This document shows, one piece after another, positions 1 through 9,600 of a DNA stretch of 64,000 nucleotides; position 1 is the stretch's first letter; every line of letters starts with the position of its first letter. This stretch comes from Centropus unirufus (Eukaryota; Chordata; Aves; Cuculiformes; Centropidae), in the NCBI GenBank assembly GCA_013397695.1, contig VYZI01000033.1:575092-639091 (forward strand), in the 5' to 3' direction. The translations under genes were made by a program, and so were the position numbers. The notes under the pieces were generated by a model, which made no database searches, was not told the origin of the DNA, and saw nothing but the letters and a program-made list of their open reading frames with translations.

Positions 1-540
1 CCCTCCGGGCTAGCGTTTTAAAATCAATTAGTATTTTCAATTCTTGAGGTGAATTATTCAAACAAATGTTTGGGAGACCCTGAGGGAGAATTTGGCCGTG
101 ACAAAAGGTTTGATTAGCTTTATTTCCCCCCAAAAGCAACAAAGGCGCAGGGCTGCGAGAACAATCCGCTACATCAGGGCATGTTCAATTAAATGAAAGT
201 CATTAGCTTCGCCGTGAAAGCACTACCTTTAAAATCAGATGGGGGGGGGGGGAAGGGGGGTGTGCTCTGATAATTGTGGCAGGAGGATTTAACAACCCCC
301 TCCCCCTACACACACAAAGCCCTCCAAAAAGAAGGGAGAGGGAGAGAAAAAAAAACCCAACAGCACCCAAACCCAACACTTCACCCTTTGGAAATTTGTG
401 CTCGGTCTAAACAATAGGAAGCCCATGATGCAGATTATAACACTCACTGACTCGAATCCATTATCTGCCCTCCACACTGTCTATATATTGATTTCCATAT
501 ACTTTCTATTGCTCTCAATGACTGAGCAAAGCTCCAGTTA
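1..540. promoter_or_regulatory. Candidate conserved non-coding block upstream of first CpG island
   Basis: No gene is visible here. The first 240 bases are AT-rich, complex, non-repetitive sequence with clustered homeodomain-type cores (ATTA/TAAT, for example AATCAATTAG near 24-33 and CAATTAAATG near 185-195), which is how flanking enhancers of developmental genes usually look. A G-run follows at 241-260, then a C- and A-rich stretch to about 375. TATATATTGA at about 483-492 could serve as a TATA-like element for transcription toward the island that starts at about 545, but its spacing to any start site is unknown. Conservation is inferred from appearance only. Confidence 0.35.
241..260. repeat. 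Homopurine G-run
   Basis: Twelve consecutive G, then AA, then six G. This is a simple low-complexity tract, prone to length variation and to G-quadruplex formation. It sits between an AT-rich block and the first CpG island. Confidence 0.9.
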
Positions 541-544
541 AGAG

Positions 545-1059
545 CCCGCGACACACAGGAGCGCTGCTTGAACTACGTCTCACCATTACAAGCCGGAGCC
601 GCTTGTAAACACGAAATGCTTCCACTTTCCCGGTGTAGTTGTGAACAAGCACACGACACCTACCCACTCCCGCCCCCCAAGAAGCCGACGGCTGGGTGAA
701 GGGTGCTGCCCCGGGACCCCCACCCGCTGCGGGGAGCCCGCGGATTCCCCCCGCGGAAACACGTCTAGGTGCGCACAGCCGTGTCCGCGGGAGAAATCCT
801 GGGGCCGGTGCCCAGTGCGCCCCCGTCCCGAGAGCGCTGGAACCGCCAGAGGGGAAAGGGGTCTCGGTCCCCCGCGCCCTTCGGGGCGCAGAGCCAGCAA
901 AGCCGGGCGGACAGAGCCGGGGAGCTGAGTTCCCCGCCCGTGGCCCTCCGCCTGCAGCCCCTCTCCCCGGCCCTGAGCTCTTAATGGGGGACGACGGTCG
1001 CCTCTTTAACTCTGAGACCCAGGAGAGCAGAACTTTTTCAAGGCAGGATCCTGCAGACG
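545..1059 (+). promoter_or_regulatory. CpG island 1 with a possible first exon ending at a splice donor
   Basis: CpG is dense from about 545 to 1,010, unlike the flanks. At 1,059/1,060 the sequence CAGACG|GTAAGT is a near-ideal vertebrate 5' splice donor on the plus strand, so a first exon could end at 1,059. An ATG at 984 opens 25 codons plus one base up to that donor, beginning MGDDGRLFNS. Its start context is weak (T at -3, G at +4) and I recognise no protein, so a non-coding first exon fits at least as well. What is seen is the base composition and the donor; the promoter activity and the exon are inferred. No matching acceptor can be picked with confidence. Confidence 0.5.
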
Positions 1060-2874
1060 GTAAGTTTGATATTTGGATTAAGATCACTTCCTCACGGGCT
1101 CTTGTGTCTGTGTACGTGTGTGTGAGAGACAGGGCGATGGGGAGGGAGAGAGCGAGCTTAGCCGAAAATGGTCTTAGAAGAAAGAGAAGAAACCACAGAG
1201 GGCACAACCTGATTTTTTTGTGAAGTGCTGATAAAGGGAGGTGCGGCGGGAGCGAGAGGCCGCCAGGGCTTGAAGGGCTGAAGCCCAGCTGGGGTGTTCC
1301 TGCCTCTTCGCAACTTTCCTCTCTAGGGCACAGCTGCAGGCAGGGGGGAAGAAGGTATCGAGAGGGTTAAAGTGCCCGGAGTGAAGCCGAAATTTGGAAG
1401 CGAGCGTGTGCGTTGGGGGTGGGGAGAGGGACGTAAAGCGGTAATTCTGCTGGTATAAAGACCCCAAATAATCCACTCGGAACCTGCATAGATCGGGAAG
1501 ATCCGGGACATCCTCTTTAAGTGGACACCTCTTACCCCCTCCTCCGTCCCTTCCTTTACTTTAATGAAGATTGTTAATTTGTTTCGAGGCAATGCGCTGG
1601 GTTGGTAAGTCCTTCCCAGCTAATACGCTAAAGTTTAAATACCAGCAGGTGCAAAGTTGCTCTCCTTAAGGCTATAAAAATAACGCCGAAATTCAAGAGC
1701 ACAAGAAGTTGGCCTTTGTATTGTGATTTATGAAAGGGAAATTGCGCTATACATAGCCAACTATTTACCAAAAAAACCCAACCCCCAAAGCCCTGAAAGT
1801 GCTAAATTCTTCTTAATGATGCCGAAGGTGAAGTTGTTTCATATTGGACAAAATGGGCATTATTCTTTGTCATGTAAATCACCCTTCACTTGACCTCCGG
1901 TTAGAGGATAATGTTCATTCTTGGTTCACACTAAAACTTATTTAAATCAGAGAGCTGAAGATTTCACAAAATCCACGTAATAAAGTGAAGAGGACCTAGG
2001 GATCTTCATTCAAAAAAACATGGTTTAGGAACATACACTTTTGAAAATATGTTAGTTTTTGCAAAACTCCGGGATTAGGAGGTTTTTATTTAATAAAGTT
2101 ACGCTCATTGTATTTCCCAAGTAATGTGTATATAATTTCGCTTAACAAGATTAAAAGAAAGGAAAAGATATGAATCAAGGGAGATATAGATACAAAAACC
2201 CTAACAATTTAAGACCAAGTAACAATTTTAATACCAAAAAATAATTACCTTAATACATATTTTAAAATAGGAAAATAAATGAAAACATATTTATCAATTG
2301 GATAAAACAGAAGTGAAGGTTTGATAAAGAAGATGCAGCTTGTGGTACTATTTCATTAGATAAATATACTTTTGGTGTGGAGTGACAGGATATGTTATTT
2401 TGACACAAAATGAAAGCGTTACTGCAGATATAGAGACATAGATATACACCAAGACAGCTATATACACTCATTTATAAATTAGTGGGTGCACGTGGAAGGA
2501 AATCTGAGCGTCTGTACTTTTCAAAGCGAAGCTGAAAAATATCCCATAGGTGAGGAGCTGGGTTCAGGTGGGTTTAATATTGAAGTGCTAGAGATTATTG
2601 GAAATCAAATAAAAATTCGACACGCACTGACCCATTAGAGGATTTAGCGGTGAGGAGGGAGAGATTTTCCAGGGCTTTTGTCGCTAATGTTTCAATGCTA
2701 GGCGCTAACTTTAAGAAAAGTGTCAGTAGAATAACAAATTGAGGGCATGAAAGGCCACGGAGAGAAAGCAAGCAAGGATGCTCTTGACTTCTTAGCAGTT
2801 GCTTAGAAAGGATCTCGAGCTTAATGTGGGGACTCAATCAACGGAGAGCACAAAGCTGGGGAAAGGGGGAGAGG
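1060..2874. other. Inter-island sequence, no gene; possible conserved block 1,550-2,150
   Basis: CpG-containing but less GC-rich sequence continues to about 1,430, after which the DNA becomes AT-rich. A TATA/MEF2-like CTATAAAAATAA lies at about 1,672. The stretch 1,800-1,930 combines AATGGGCATTATT, TTTGTCATG and CACTTGACCT motifs without any repeat structure and reads like a regulatory element. From 2,150 to 2,870 I see only ordinary AT-rich sequence. Confidence 0.35.
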
Positions 2875-3180
2875 AAAGTTGGGCTCAGCACGTGCACTTT
2901 GGTCAAGTCGCTCGAGTGAGCATCGGAGGGGGAGCTGCGGGAGCGGAGCCTCCCCGCGGCTGCACCCCCTGCCCCCGCTCCCGGCACCGGGCGGCCGCGG
3001 ACTCCAGCCCCCCGCCCGGCGGGCGGACACCGGGGCTGTGTTAGACGGGGCCTCCTCTTGCACCTTGGCAGGAGCGCAGGGGCAACCCACCCGACTCGGG
3101 ACAGGGGCAGGAGATCCGCCGGGCTACCCCGGCACAGCAGCGCCCGAGGCGGCCGCCGAGATGGATAACCAGAGCAGAAT
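2875..3180. promoter_or_regulatory. CpG island 2
   Basis: A compact GC- and CpG-rich block with GCGGCCGC-type sites at about 2,991 and 3,150. Its right edge is sharp at about 3,180. An ATG at 3,161 with a strong start context (G at -3, G at +4) opens 43 codons to a stop at 3,290-3,292, beginning MDNQSRICPF. It matches no protein I know and lies in a longer frame open only because the island has few stops. I treat the island as the feature and the small frame as a curiosity. Confidence 0.55.
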
Positions 3181-4484
3181 TTGCCCCTTTGCTGCAGCAC
3201 CGGCAGAAGATTTTGTTAAAAGATGCCGTTATCAAACTCGGTCTTTCCTTGAGAAACAGCCGATTTTAAAGCCCGGCTGTAAAGATTTTTAACAGCTTAG
3301 CGAATATCACAGATAAGGGAAATCTGGAAGATGCTCCCAGGACATCAGACCTTAATGGGATTCTTCAGCGGCGGAGGGAGCTCCATTCTGTTCCCTGTGC
3401 GTATTACACTGCAGACAGGATTCGATATATACTCTATTTAATCTTGCTCTGTGACAGAGCTGTTTAAGTGTATACCATGCCTACATTCTTTGTATCGAGA
3501 CCAAAAGGATGCACTGTTGAAAGAAAACTATTCAAAATCTTTCATCTGATAGAAAAGATTCAGCAACTGTGAGGCAGCTACAGCACAATGGTTCTGTCTA
3601 CATAATAGGTATCTCATAAAAATACAGCGTGTCACTGCAACAAAAAGTTAAAAGTCTTAAATGTATCCATCTTATATATTGCATGAAGTCAATAATATTC
3701 TAACCTTGCCTGCACCCCGCCATTAAATGGTACAAGGCACTTTAAAATCGAGGGCATTGTGATTGAAATCCAAGTCTCTCGCAAAGAAAGAGGGGAGCAA
3801 GGTAAGTTAAACGAGGACCATTACGGATGTAATGACCTCAGGGTAAATATTCATTAGGAAGAGAAGACTCCTCTTCTAATACTCAGCCTATTTTCTTTGG
3901 AATGCAGTATCACAGAGCCTAATGTAGTAGCGAGAGCCAAGACTTAAAAGATTACTGCCGAATGCGTTAGGTCGAGGTTTTGTTATTTTATTTTTTTTTT
4001 TCCCCAAAACACTTTCCTTAAGTGGGACGCAAATGCCAAGAAAAGGGGTTTTGTTAAAAAGTCACCTTTCTCATTTTATTCGGGCAGCTAGAGAATCTTG
4101 TTCCTTGCTTAGCCCCTGGTAGGGGAAAGCAGAGAGCATTTAAGCAGCGCAGTTAGCAGCCCTGCCTCTCTCTTTTCCCTTGGTAGGTGCACTTAGCCGG
4201 CGGAAAGGGAGGCAACACACAACCCCGGGGACAGAGTTTGCCTCCTGAACTGCACTTCTCTTTCCGAAGAACACTAGCTCCGACCTCCAAACCGATGGAG
4301 ACTGGCGCTTTAAAGTAGCTGCGAACAGCGGTCCCGTGTCTTAACAGGGTCACACAGGAGATTCAAACCTTTTAATTTCCAGACACAAGGAATTGCTCCC
4401 TCGGAGCCCGGTATTTTTTAATTTTTTTTTTCTTAAACAAGACAAAAAGGGCAGCTGTACAGATTCTCTCGTACACACAGAAAG
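3181..4484. other. Inter-island sequence with candidate conserved element about 3,660-3,960
   Basis: No gene is supported. The part 3,660-3,960 is non-repetitive and rich in regulatory-type motifs: CCATTAAATGG at about 3,720, TGTGATTGAAAT at about 3,759, a nuclear-receptor-like TGACCTCAGGGTA at about 3,832, and ATTCATTAGG at about 3,849. A donor-like AAGGTAAGT occurs at about 3,800. T-runs near 3,990 and 4,420 are simple low-complexity tracts. Confidence 0.35.
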
Positions 4485-4765
4485 ATAAATGGGAAGGTGG
4501 AGGGAGAGGCCGAGCAGGGGCACATCTGGCTGTGGGAGACCGCCCCGTGCTCCCGGTCCCTCTGTTGTCCCCGGCGGGATGGCGGCCGCGGCGCTGCCGG
4601 GGCTCAGGGGGCTGCCGGGCCCACGTCCTCGCCCTGTGCAGCAGCCAACGGGCGCGTCGCCTGGTGTGACCTTCAGGGAGCACATTTCAGCTGCTAAACA
4701 TCGAGAAAAGTGCTTCCCTAGCTCGCAGGCGCCATATTAATGCCGGGAGCTGGGGCTGGGGCGGA
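4485..4765. promoter_or_regulatory. CpG island 3, with weaker CpG-rich extension to about 5,480
   Basis: A GC-rich block with a run of CpGs (CGGCGGGATGGCGGCCGCGGCG around 4,572-4,593 in outline). The extension from 4,765 to 5,480 has scattered CpGs but is C-rich rather than CpG-dense. Frames open on both strands here reflect the absence of stop codons in GC-rich DNA, and none resembles a known protein. Confidence 0.5.
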
Positions 4766-5355
4766 GGGAGGGCGGTTTCGCAGTTGGTCTAGTTTTCCGC
4801 AGTTGTTAATTCAGACCGGACGAGCTCTCGATGGCTCCATAAAAGCAAAAAGTATCTTGGGATTCTCCCCCTCCCCCACTTCCCATTTTAACTTCCCTCG
4901 AGGGGATGCGCTTTGTAATATTGATCCCTGCTCTGGGACACTACAGAGCATCCTCCTCAGCCCAATGGGGAAGGGAGTGAGAGGGGGGCAATCCCGGAGT
5001 ACGCGGGATGCCACGGGTCCCGGTCCAAAGCCCCGACATTCTCTTTGTCGGGATCTCGGGCACCCCCAGGCAGCGCCTGAGACCGCCCAGCTTTCCCTAT
5101 CCTGCTACTTGCCCAGGCGGGAGTGGGAAGACCCCCCTACCTCCCCCTTCGCTCTGTGTACCCCCTGTTTGTACTGAGAAGGTTGCGAGCAGCAAAGCAA
5201 GAAAACCTCCCCCGCCCCGCCATCTCCCCTCGTCCAAAATGATTTCCTAGGCAGTGGGTCTGGACTCTGCCGAGCTCCCCCAGCTCGCACTGAGATCTGC
5301 TGCTCAGCCAACGGCGCTGTTTTGTCTTTTCCCGTCGGGTTTTCATACAATGTGA

Positions 5356-5374
5356 CCCCCCCCCCCCCCCCCCC
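5356..5374. repeat. Poly-C homopolymer, 19 bases
   Basis: Nineteen consecutive C. Such tracts are length-unstable and often mis-assembled, so the exact count is uncertain. Confidence 0.9.
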
Positions 5375-5479
5375 AAACTTTTGCAGATGGGCAGAAGAGG
5401 ACGAAGCAACACCGCGATCACGGCGGAGACACAGAAGTCGGACAAAGCTGCTCCTTCCCGGGGCCACGGGGCCAGGGCC

Positions 5480-6359
5480 GTCCTAGAGGTTCAAATCCCC
5501 CTCAGGATTTCGGAACAAAGGCAGCCCAGCTCTGCCACGCACAAATCTCCATTGTGATCCTGGGATTTTCCTTCTCTCCCCCCGACCCTCCCGGCCCCCT
5601 TTGCCCTGTTTTCCAGCCTGCGGATCCTGAAGGTCAGGTGGAGAGGTCATGGCTCTGCATCCCCTATAAATAGATTTTGATATTTAGACAGCTATTGCTA
5701 CTCAATATTAACTTACAGGATAATGGCGAGAGATACCGTATGCACTGAACCTGTTATTCACGAGTGAGCAGCATCTGTCGAATACAATTCTCGTCTTTTC
5801 GCCCTGTTTGGCTATAGCACAAATCAATAGGGCGAAGGACGTCTTGAGGCTGGGGTGGGGACGGTGAGCAGGATGTCTCTGCGGGGACACAGTTGCCAGT
5901 ACAGCGTAGAAACTGTACAAAGGCTTCAGAGAGCTGAAGTGAAGGGCCAGGTAGGCACAGACCAGCTCTGAGTGAGTGCAGGACCAAGTCAGGAGGGGCT
6001 GAGGTTGTCCTAGAGTTTCAGACGCTTCTCTTTAAAACACGATGAATGCTGCTGAGGTGGAAGGGTCTACCCTCCGCACACAGTCACAGCCCAATTTCCC
6101 CTAATTCTGACTTTTAAAATCGTGCTTTCCAGGTAGAAACTAACCTCTTGTTTGCAAGAGCATTCAAGGAAAGGCAAAGTCTTCTTCTGTGAGTAAAATT
6201 TCGAGGGAACACCAGGAATTCTTGTTTCCATTTCATAGAGCATCCTCTTTTCTGCCTGACCCTAAATCCTCTCTGCCACCTGCAAGGCAGTAAAGCTTTT
6301 ACACTGCCCAGCCGTCCTGGGTGCCAACTCTTTTTCTCGGCGGTGCAATTAAATAAAAA
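5480..6359. other. Inter-island sequence with a MEF2/TATA-like site at 5,664-5,673
   Basis: CTATAAATAG at 5,664-5,673 fits the MEF2 consensus YTAWWWWTAR exactly and also a TATA box. It is followed within 70 bases by AT-rich sequence with several ATTA-like cores. No gene is visible across the interval. Which of the two uses, if either, is real cannot be told from sequence alone. Confidence 0.35.
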
Positions 6360-6640
6360 CTCGCGACCAGGACTCGGGGCGAGGCTTTAGAGCAAACACC
6401 TTCGCACGCCTGGTACCTGGCAGAGCGTGCCGAGAGGAGCCGGCCAGAGCTTTGGTAGCTGCAGGACCTTCGGTGCGTGACCCCCGCGGGTAGCGGTGGC
6501 CCTTTCGAGCGGGAGGAGGGGACACGGGTCGCTGTAGGGATGCCAGTTCCCTGAGGAATGGGGAGAGGAGCAGGGCCAGGCTGAAAGCACCACTTCTCTC
6601 TCGTTTTTCTAGCTCACGTGAGGGTCGTGCGCGTAGCAGA
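6360..6640. promoter_or_regulatory. CpG island 4 (short)
   Basis: A short GC-rich interval with frequent CpG around 6,360-6,530 and a weaker tail that includes a CACGTG-like CTCACGTGAGG palindrome at about 6,613-6,623. It is the smallest of the islands and would be a borderline call for an automatic CpG-island finder. Confidence 0.4.
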
Positions 6641-7109
6641 AACCCCGTGTCACTGGCAAGACTGCAGCTCTAGAAACTAGTTTTAGTCAAGATCTTTTGT
6701 AGCAGGACGGGAAAACACGCACGCCTTTCTCTCTACTCACCTGTGCACGGGTGGGTCGTGAAAAGGGGGCCGATTATTGCTTAAGTGTGAATTTTGTGGT
6801 TAGAATAGGTAGCCTGGGGAAGGGGAGGGAGGAGAGGCAATGGATGGTTTAATTTAATTAATAAATTGTCTGACAGAGTTGTCGAGATTTAATTCTCCCC
6901 CTTAGCTCCCTTGACTCTTTCTCTAAGGTTCATGTGTAATATCTAGTAATCGTGCGTGTTGTGCTTCGGGGGGTGGTGTGGTCCTTATTTTAAGGAAAGG
7001 AATTATTACGAAGGAAAAGACACGAAAGAGGTAGTTTTAAGACACTGCGGCTCCCTAAAGCCATGAGGTTTTAAAACCAGCTCCAGCAGCACTGAAACAA
7101 ACTTTCTGT
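6641..7109. other. AT-rich inter-island block with homeodomain-type motifs
   Basis: No gene. The segment TTTAATTTAATTAATAAATTG at about 6,848-6,868 carries overlapping TAATTA/TTAAT homeodomain cores next to GTCTGACAG, a MEIS/SMAD-like sequence. It could be an enhancer core; activity is inferred. Confidence 0.3.
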
Positions 7110-7640
7110 CAGAAGTTTCTTGACGATCAGGAGGGACGAGCGCGTCCAGCCTCCCGGCCCGGAGCTTCCCTCCGGCGGGATGCGAAGCCACAGGAGCTGC
7201 TACCGGCGCTCCGGGCTCCGCCACCGAGGGCAGCCGGCGGTGACAGCGGGTGGTGGAATTGCAGGACACGGGTGGGTGTGGGGGGAGCCGGCTCCCGGCG
7301 TCCCTGGCCAGGGCTAAGCCGTCAAGGCAACTGTCCTTCTCCGGGACAGCCCGAGGCATGGGTGAGCGTTCTTTCCCAGGGGAAAGAAGCGGGAGTGCTT
7401 GTGCGAAGAGTCCAACCAAAGGGACACACGAGACTTTTCTGGATGGTGTCTTGGTTCGCGAGGGAAAGAAGGTGCTGTCTATTCTCTCCTCCCCCCGCCC
7501 AGTCGCCCGGGCCTTCCCCGGACTTCCAGCGCCTGGTGCTTCTCTCCAGGAGTTCCGTAGGATGTCGGGAGGCCCCCGGGGCTGCACGGCCCCGCCACGC
7601 CGCGCCGCTGGGGTGGTGAGAAGGGACCTCTGCAGCCCCC
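7110..7640. promoter_or_regulatory. CpG island 5 (longest)
   Basis: About 530 bases of GC-rich sequence with dense CpG from about 7,130 to 7,240 and again from 7,480 to 7,620. Long frames are open on both strands at once (about 175 to 193 codons). That is the signature of stop-poor GC-rich DNA, not of a gene: no domain is recognisable and the frames overlap in opposite directions. Confidence 0.55.
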
Positions 7641-7779
7641 CTCCATACCTCCCCCCCCCGAGGGCAGCAGAGAAGAGTGTGTGCTCCCTCCATCTCGGGG
7701 CTGTCTTTGACCTGGTGTGCTGCTTGTGGCGAGCTGCTAGGGAAGTTGTCCTCGTAAGGGAAAATGAGTTTTTATGAGG

Positions 7780-7989
7780 TGCAGTCCCCTTACATTTTTA
7801 ACTACAGTGATTACTAAATTAATAGCGGGCCCTAAGACAGATGTCAAAACGTCTTGAAAATGTTTATCTGTGAATAATTGAGAAGGTGGTAAGGCGCATT
7901 ATCTGATTGTATAATGAAATATGTATGAGGAACAGCTGTTTGCAATAGTCACCTCCCGTTGTTGCATTAGCCTAGAGCCTCTTCTTTAA
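7780..7989. promoter_or_regulatory. Candidate conserved non-coding element between islands 5 and 6
   Basis: Non-repetitive AT-rich sequence between two CpG islands. It contains ACTAAATTAATAG, TGAATAATTGAG, GCGCATTATCTGATTG and AACAGCTGTTTGCAATAG. CAGCTG at about 7,933 is an E-box, and the GATT/ATTA cores suit TALE and homeodomain proteins. The motif density resembles that of deeply conserved developmental enhancers, but conservation itself is not observable here. Confidence 0.4.
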
Positions 7990-8245
7990 AGACGCGCTTC
8001 CCTGAAGTTGCCCATTCAGGGCCGTCCGCTTCCACCGGCGCCGGGGGCCGAGCAGTGCCCGCAGGAGCCGCAGCGGGGAAGGGGCGACCCAGCGCTGTCC
8101 CTAGGCTGGGCCACGGGCTCTCGCCGTGGTATTTCTCACTGGTGGTTTGCTCCGAGGGCGGGCAGGAGGCGGTGCGGATGGGGTCGGAAGATGTCTTACC
8201 GGGAAATCTCAAGCTGAAGAGGATGCCCCGGGAGAAAGGATGCTA
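7990..8245. promoter_or_regulatory. CpG island 6
   Basis: GC-rich block with CpG-dense cores at about 8,020-8,120 and 8,150-8,230. No coding frame is convincing. Confidence 0.45.
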
Positions 8246-8249
8246 GATG

Positions 8250-8470
8250 CTCACTTCGGGAGCGCAGCAAACAGCCATTTATTAAGATTTCATGCCGAGC
8301 AGCAGCAGCCTCCTCGATTGCTTAGTGTTGACATAAACTTCCAGACGTCGAGCATATGCTGTTGCACAGCATTGTTTATGTGTGGCACCAGATGTTGCTT
8401 TGCATCCTATTGTCTGGAGACAATGTTTAGTTCAGGTTAAAATATCTTTACTTAAACTGCTCAGTTGGCC
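8250..8470. promoter_or_regulatory. Candidate enhancer-like element with a SOX/SMAD-like palindrome
   Basis: Between islands 6 and 7 lies a repeat-free block packed with factor-type sites: GACGTC (CRE half palindrome, about 8,344), CATATG E-box (8,353-8,358), ATTGTTTATG (SOX then FOX-like, 8,371-8,380), CAGATG E-box (about 8,390), TTTGCATCC (POU-like, about 8,399) and the inverted repeat ATTGTCTGGAGACAAT at 8,409-8,424. The arms of that repeat are 7 bases each around GG, giving two SOX cores facing outwards and a GTCT/AGAC SMAD-type pair. The motifs are seen; enhancer function is inferred. Confidence 0.45.
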
Positions 8471-8689
8471 ATTGTGTGAGCATTAGTGAAGTGTCATGGA
8501 GAGGTAATGGGAAGTCCGGGGAGGTTAGCTCTCCGAGCGTGGTCAGGAGGTCCCTGGTTCATGTTGGGGTTACAGGCACCACTGCCATCTTTTGTTTCCC
8601 TCCTCAGAGGACCCTTGTCCTTCCTCTAAAAGGATGTGCCCCGCTCTTTTTCCCTTTGGATCTTTCTCCACTGGTTTCATGAAACGGCC

Positions 8690-9060
8690 CGATGTTTGTT
8701 TTTCTAGTTCCCCTAAATCGCCCGAAAGAGGAAAGGAAAACGCGTTTCTGCGTCACAGCCACCTCGGGCCGGACCGGACCAGGCGGAGCGGGGCGACCCC
8801 ACGCCCCTGCCCAGGGATGCTGGCGCCGGAGGGAAATCGATCCCGACCTCTCCAACCAGGGCTGCGGCTCCCTTCCCTCAAAATACCCACAGCCTCCTCG
8901 GAGCCGCCCCGGGCGGGCGGAGGGGGCTGCGGGCAGCAGCCCAGCAGGGCGACCCCTTCGGTGGCAGCTCCCACCCGCCGTCCCGGGGGAAGCGGCTCTC
9001 CTGGAGCCTTTTCTTTCCTTTAACCCCGCAGCCTGGGCCAGCCGCGGTAGCTGACCCGTG
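8690..9060. promoter_or_regulatory. CpG island 7
   Basis: Dense CpG with GGACCGGACC-type repeats and several CCGCCC/GGGCGG boxes (SP/KLF-type). An A- and G-rich tail (GAGAGAGAG, then a G-run) at 9,080-9,105 closes it. Overlapping open frames on both strands have no recognisable protein content. Confidence 0.5.
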
Positions 9061-9119
9061 GGCAAGACTTTTGCTCTGGGAGAGAGAGAGGGGTGGGGGG
9101 GGAAAAAGCTATAGACTTT

Positions 9120-9234
9120 AATCGGATTTCTCCCCAAACACTTCTGGTATGTTGTTGTTATGCATCTATATGGAGATCATTATTTATAAATGAGCGAGTA
9201 CAATCAGTCGCAAAGACTTTAAGAGCCCGGATTT
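9120..9234. promoter_or_regulatory. Short AT-rich candidate regulatory element between islands 7 and 8
   Basis: A 115-base island-flanked stretch containing ATTATTTATAAATG (TATA- or CDX-like), TTATGCATC (POU-like) and CATTAAGTTG just beyond it. It is non-repetitive. TTTATAAATG at about 9,184 lies upstream of island 8 on the plus strand and could act as a TATA-like element. Confidence 0.3.
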
Positions 9235-9600
9235 GTGTCATTAAGTTGAGGGCGGGGTAGAGTGACTTAGCGGGGGACGGAGGTCCTGGTCAGGGGTGGC
9301 CGGCCGCCTCGGCGAGCGGGAGGTCACCTGCCGCGCCGCTTTCCCTTTAGCCGTCCCGGCGCTCCAGACGACACGCGCTCTTGGGAGCCGGGGAGCCCCG
9401 TCCTCACCCCCGCCGCGGCCGGGGCTGGGCGGCGGGGCCGGTCCGCTCCCTGCCGCCCCGCTCGGACGCGCCCCGTGCAGCCGCTGGCTCTTGTTTCCTC
9501 TACAACACCGCGTATTTGCCCGTCAACTGGATGCTCCGCTGAGAGCGGAGGCGATGCGAGAACATCTCCAGCAGCAGCAGCTTTATAGGTCGAGATAAAC
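9235..9600. promoter_or_regulatory. CpG island 8, last before the AT-rich desert
   Basis: CpG-dense to about 9,560 with GCCGCGGCCGG-type cores at about 9,411. After about 9,650 GC-rich sequence does not return anywhere in the window, so this island marks the edge of the GC-rich domain. Confidence 0.55.

Noticed and set aside
515..1223. Long open frames on both strands over CpG island 1 (230 and 175 codons)
   Set aside because: GC-rich DNA is poor in stop codons; the frames overlap on opposite strands, several start at non-ATG codons, and none contains a recognisable domain.
7006..7777. Opposed open frames of 123 to 193 codons over CpG island 5
   Set aside because: Simultaneously open frames on both strands, rich in Pro, Arg, Gly and Ala, are composition artefacts. 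No known family is visible.
8592..9137. Frames of 143 and 177 codons over CpG island 7
   Set aside because: Same reason: overlapping in opposite directions within a CpG island, with no domain and no exon signals.
1..9600. Assigning the CpG-island cluster to a particular developmental gene
   Set aside because: Several candidate loci would give this layout; without a coding exon or an alignment any name would be a guess.
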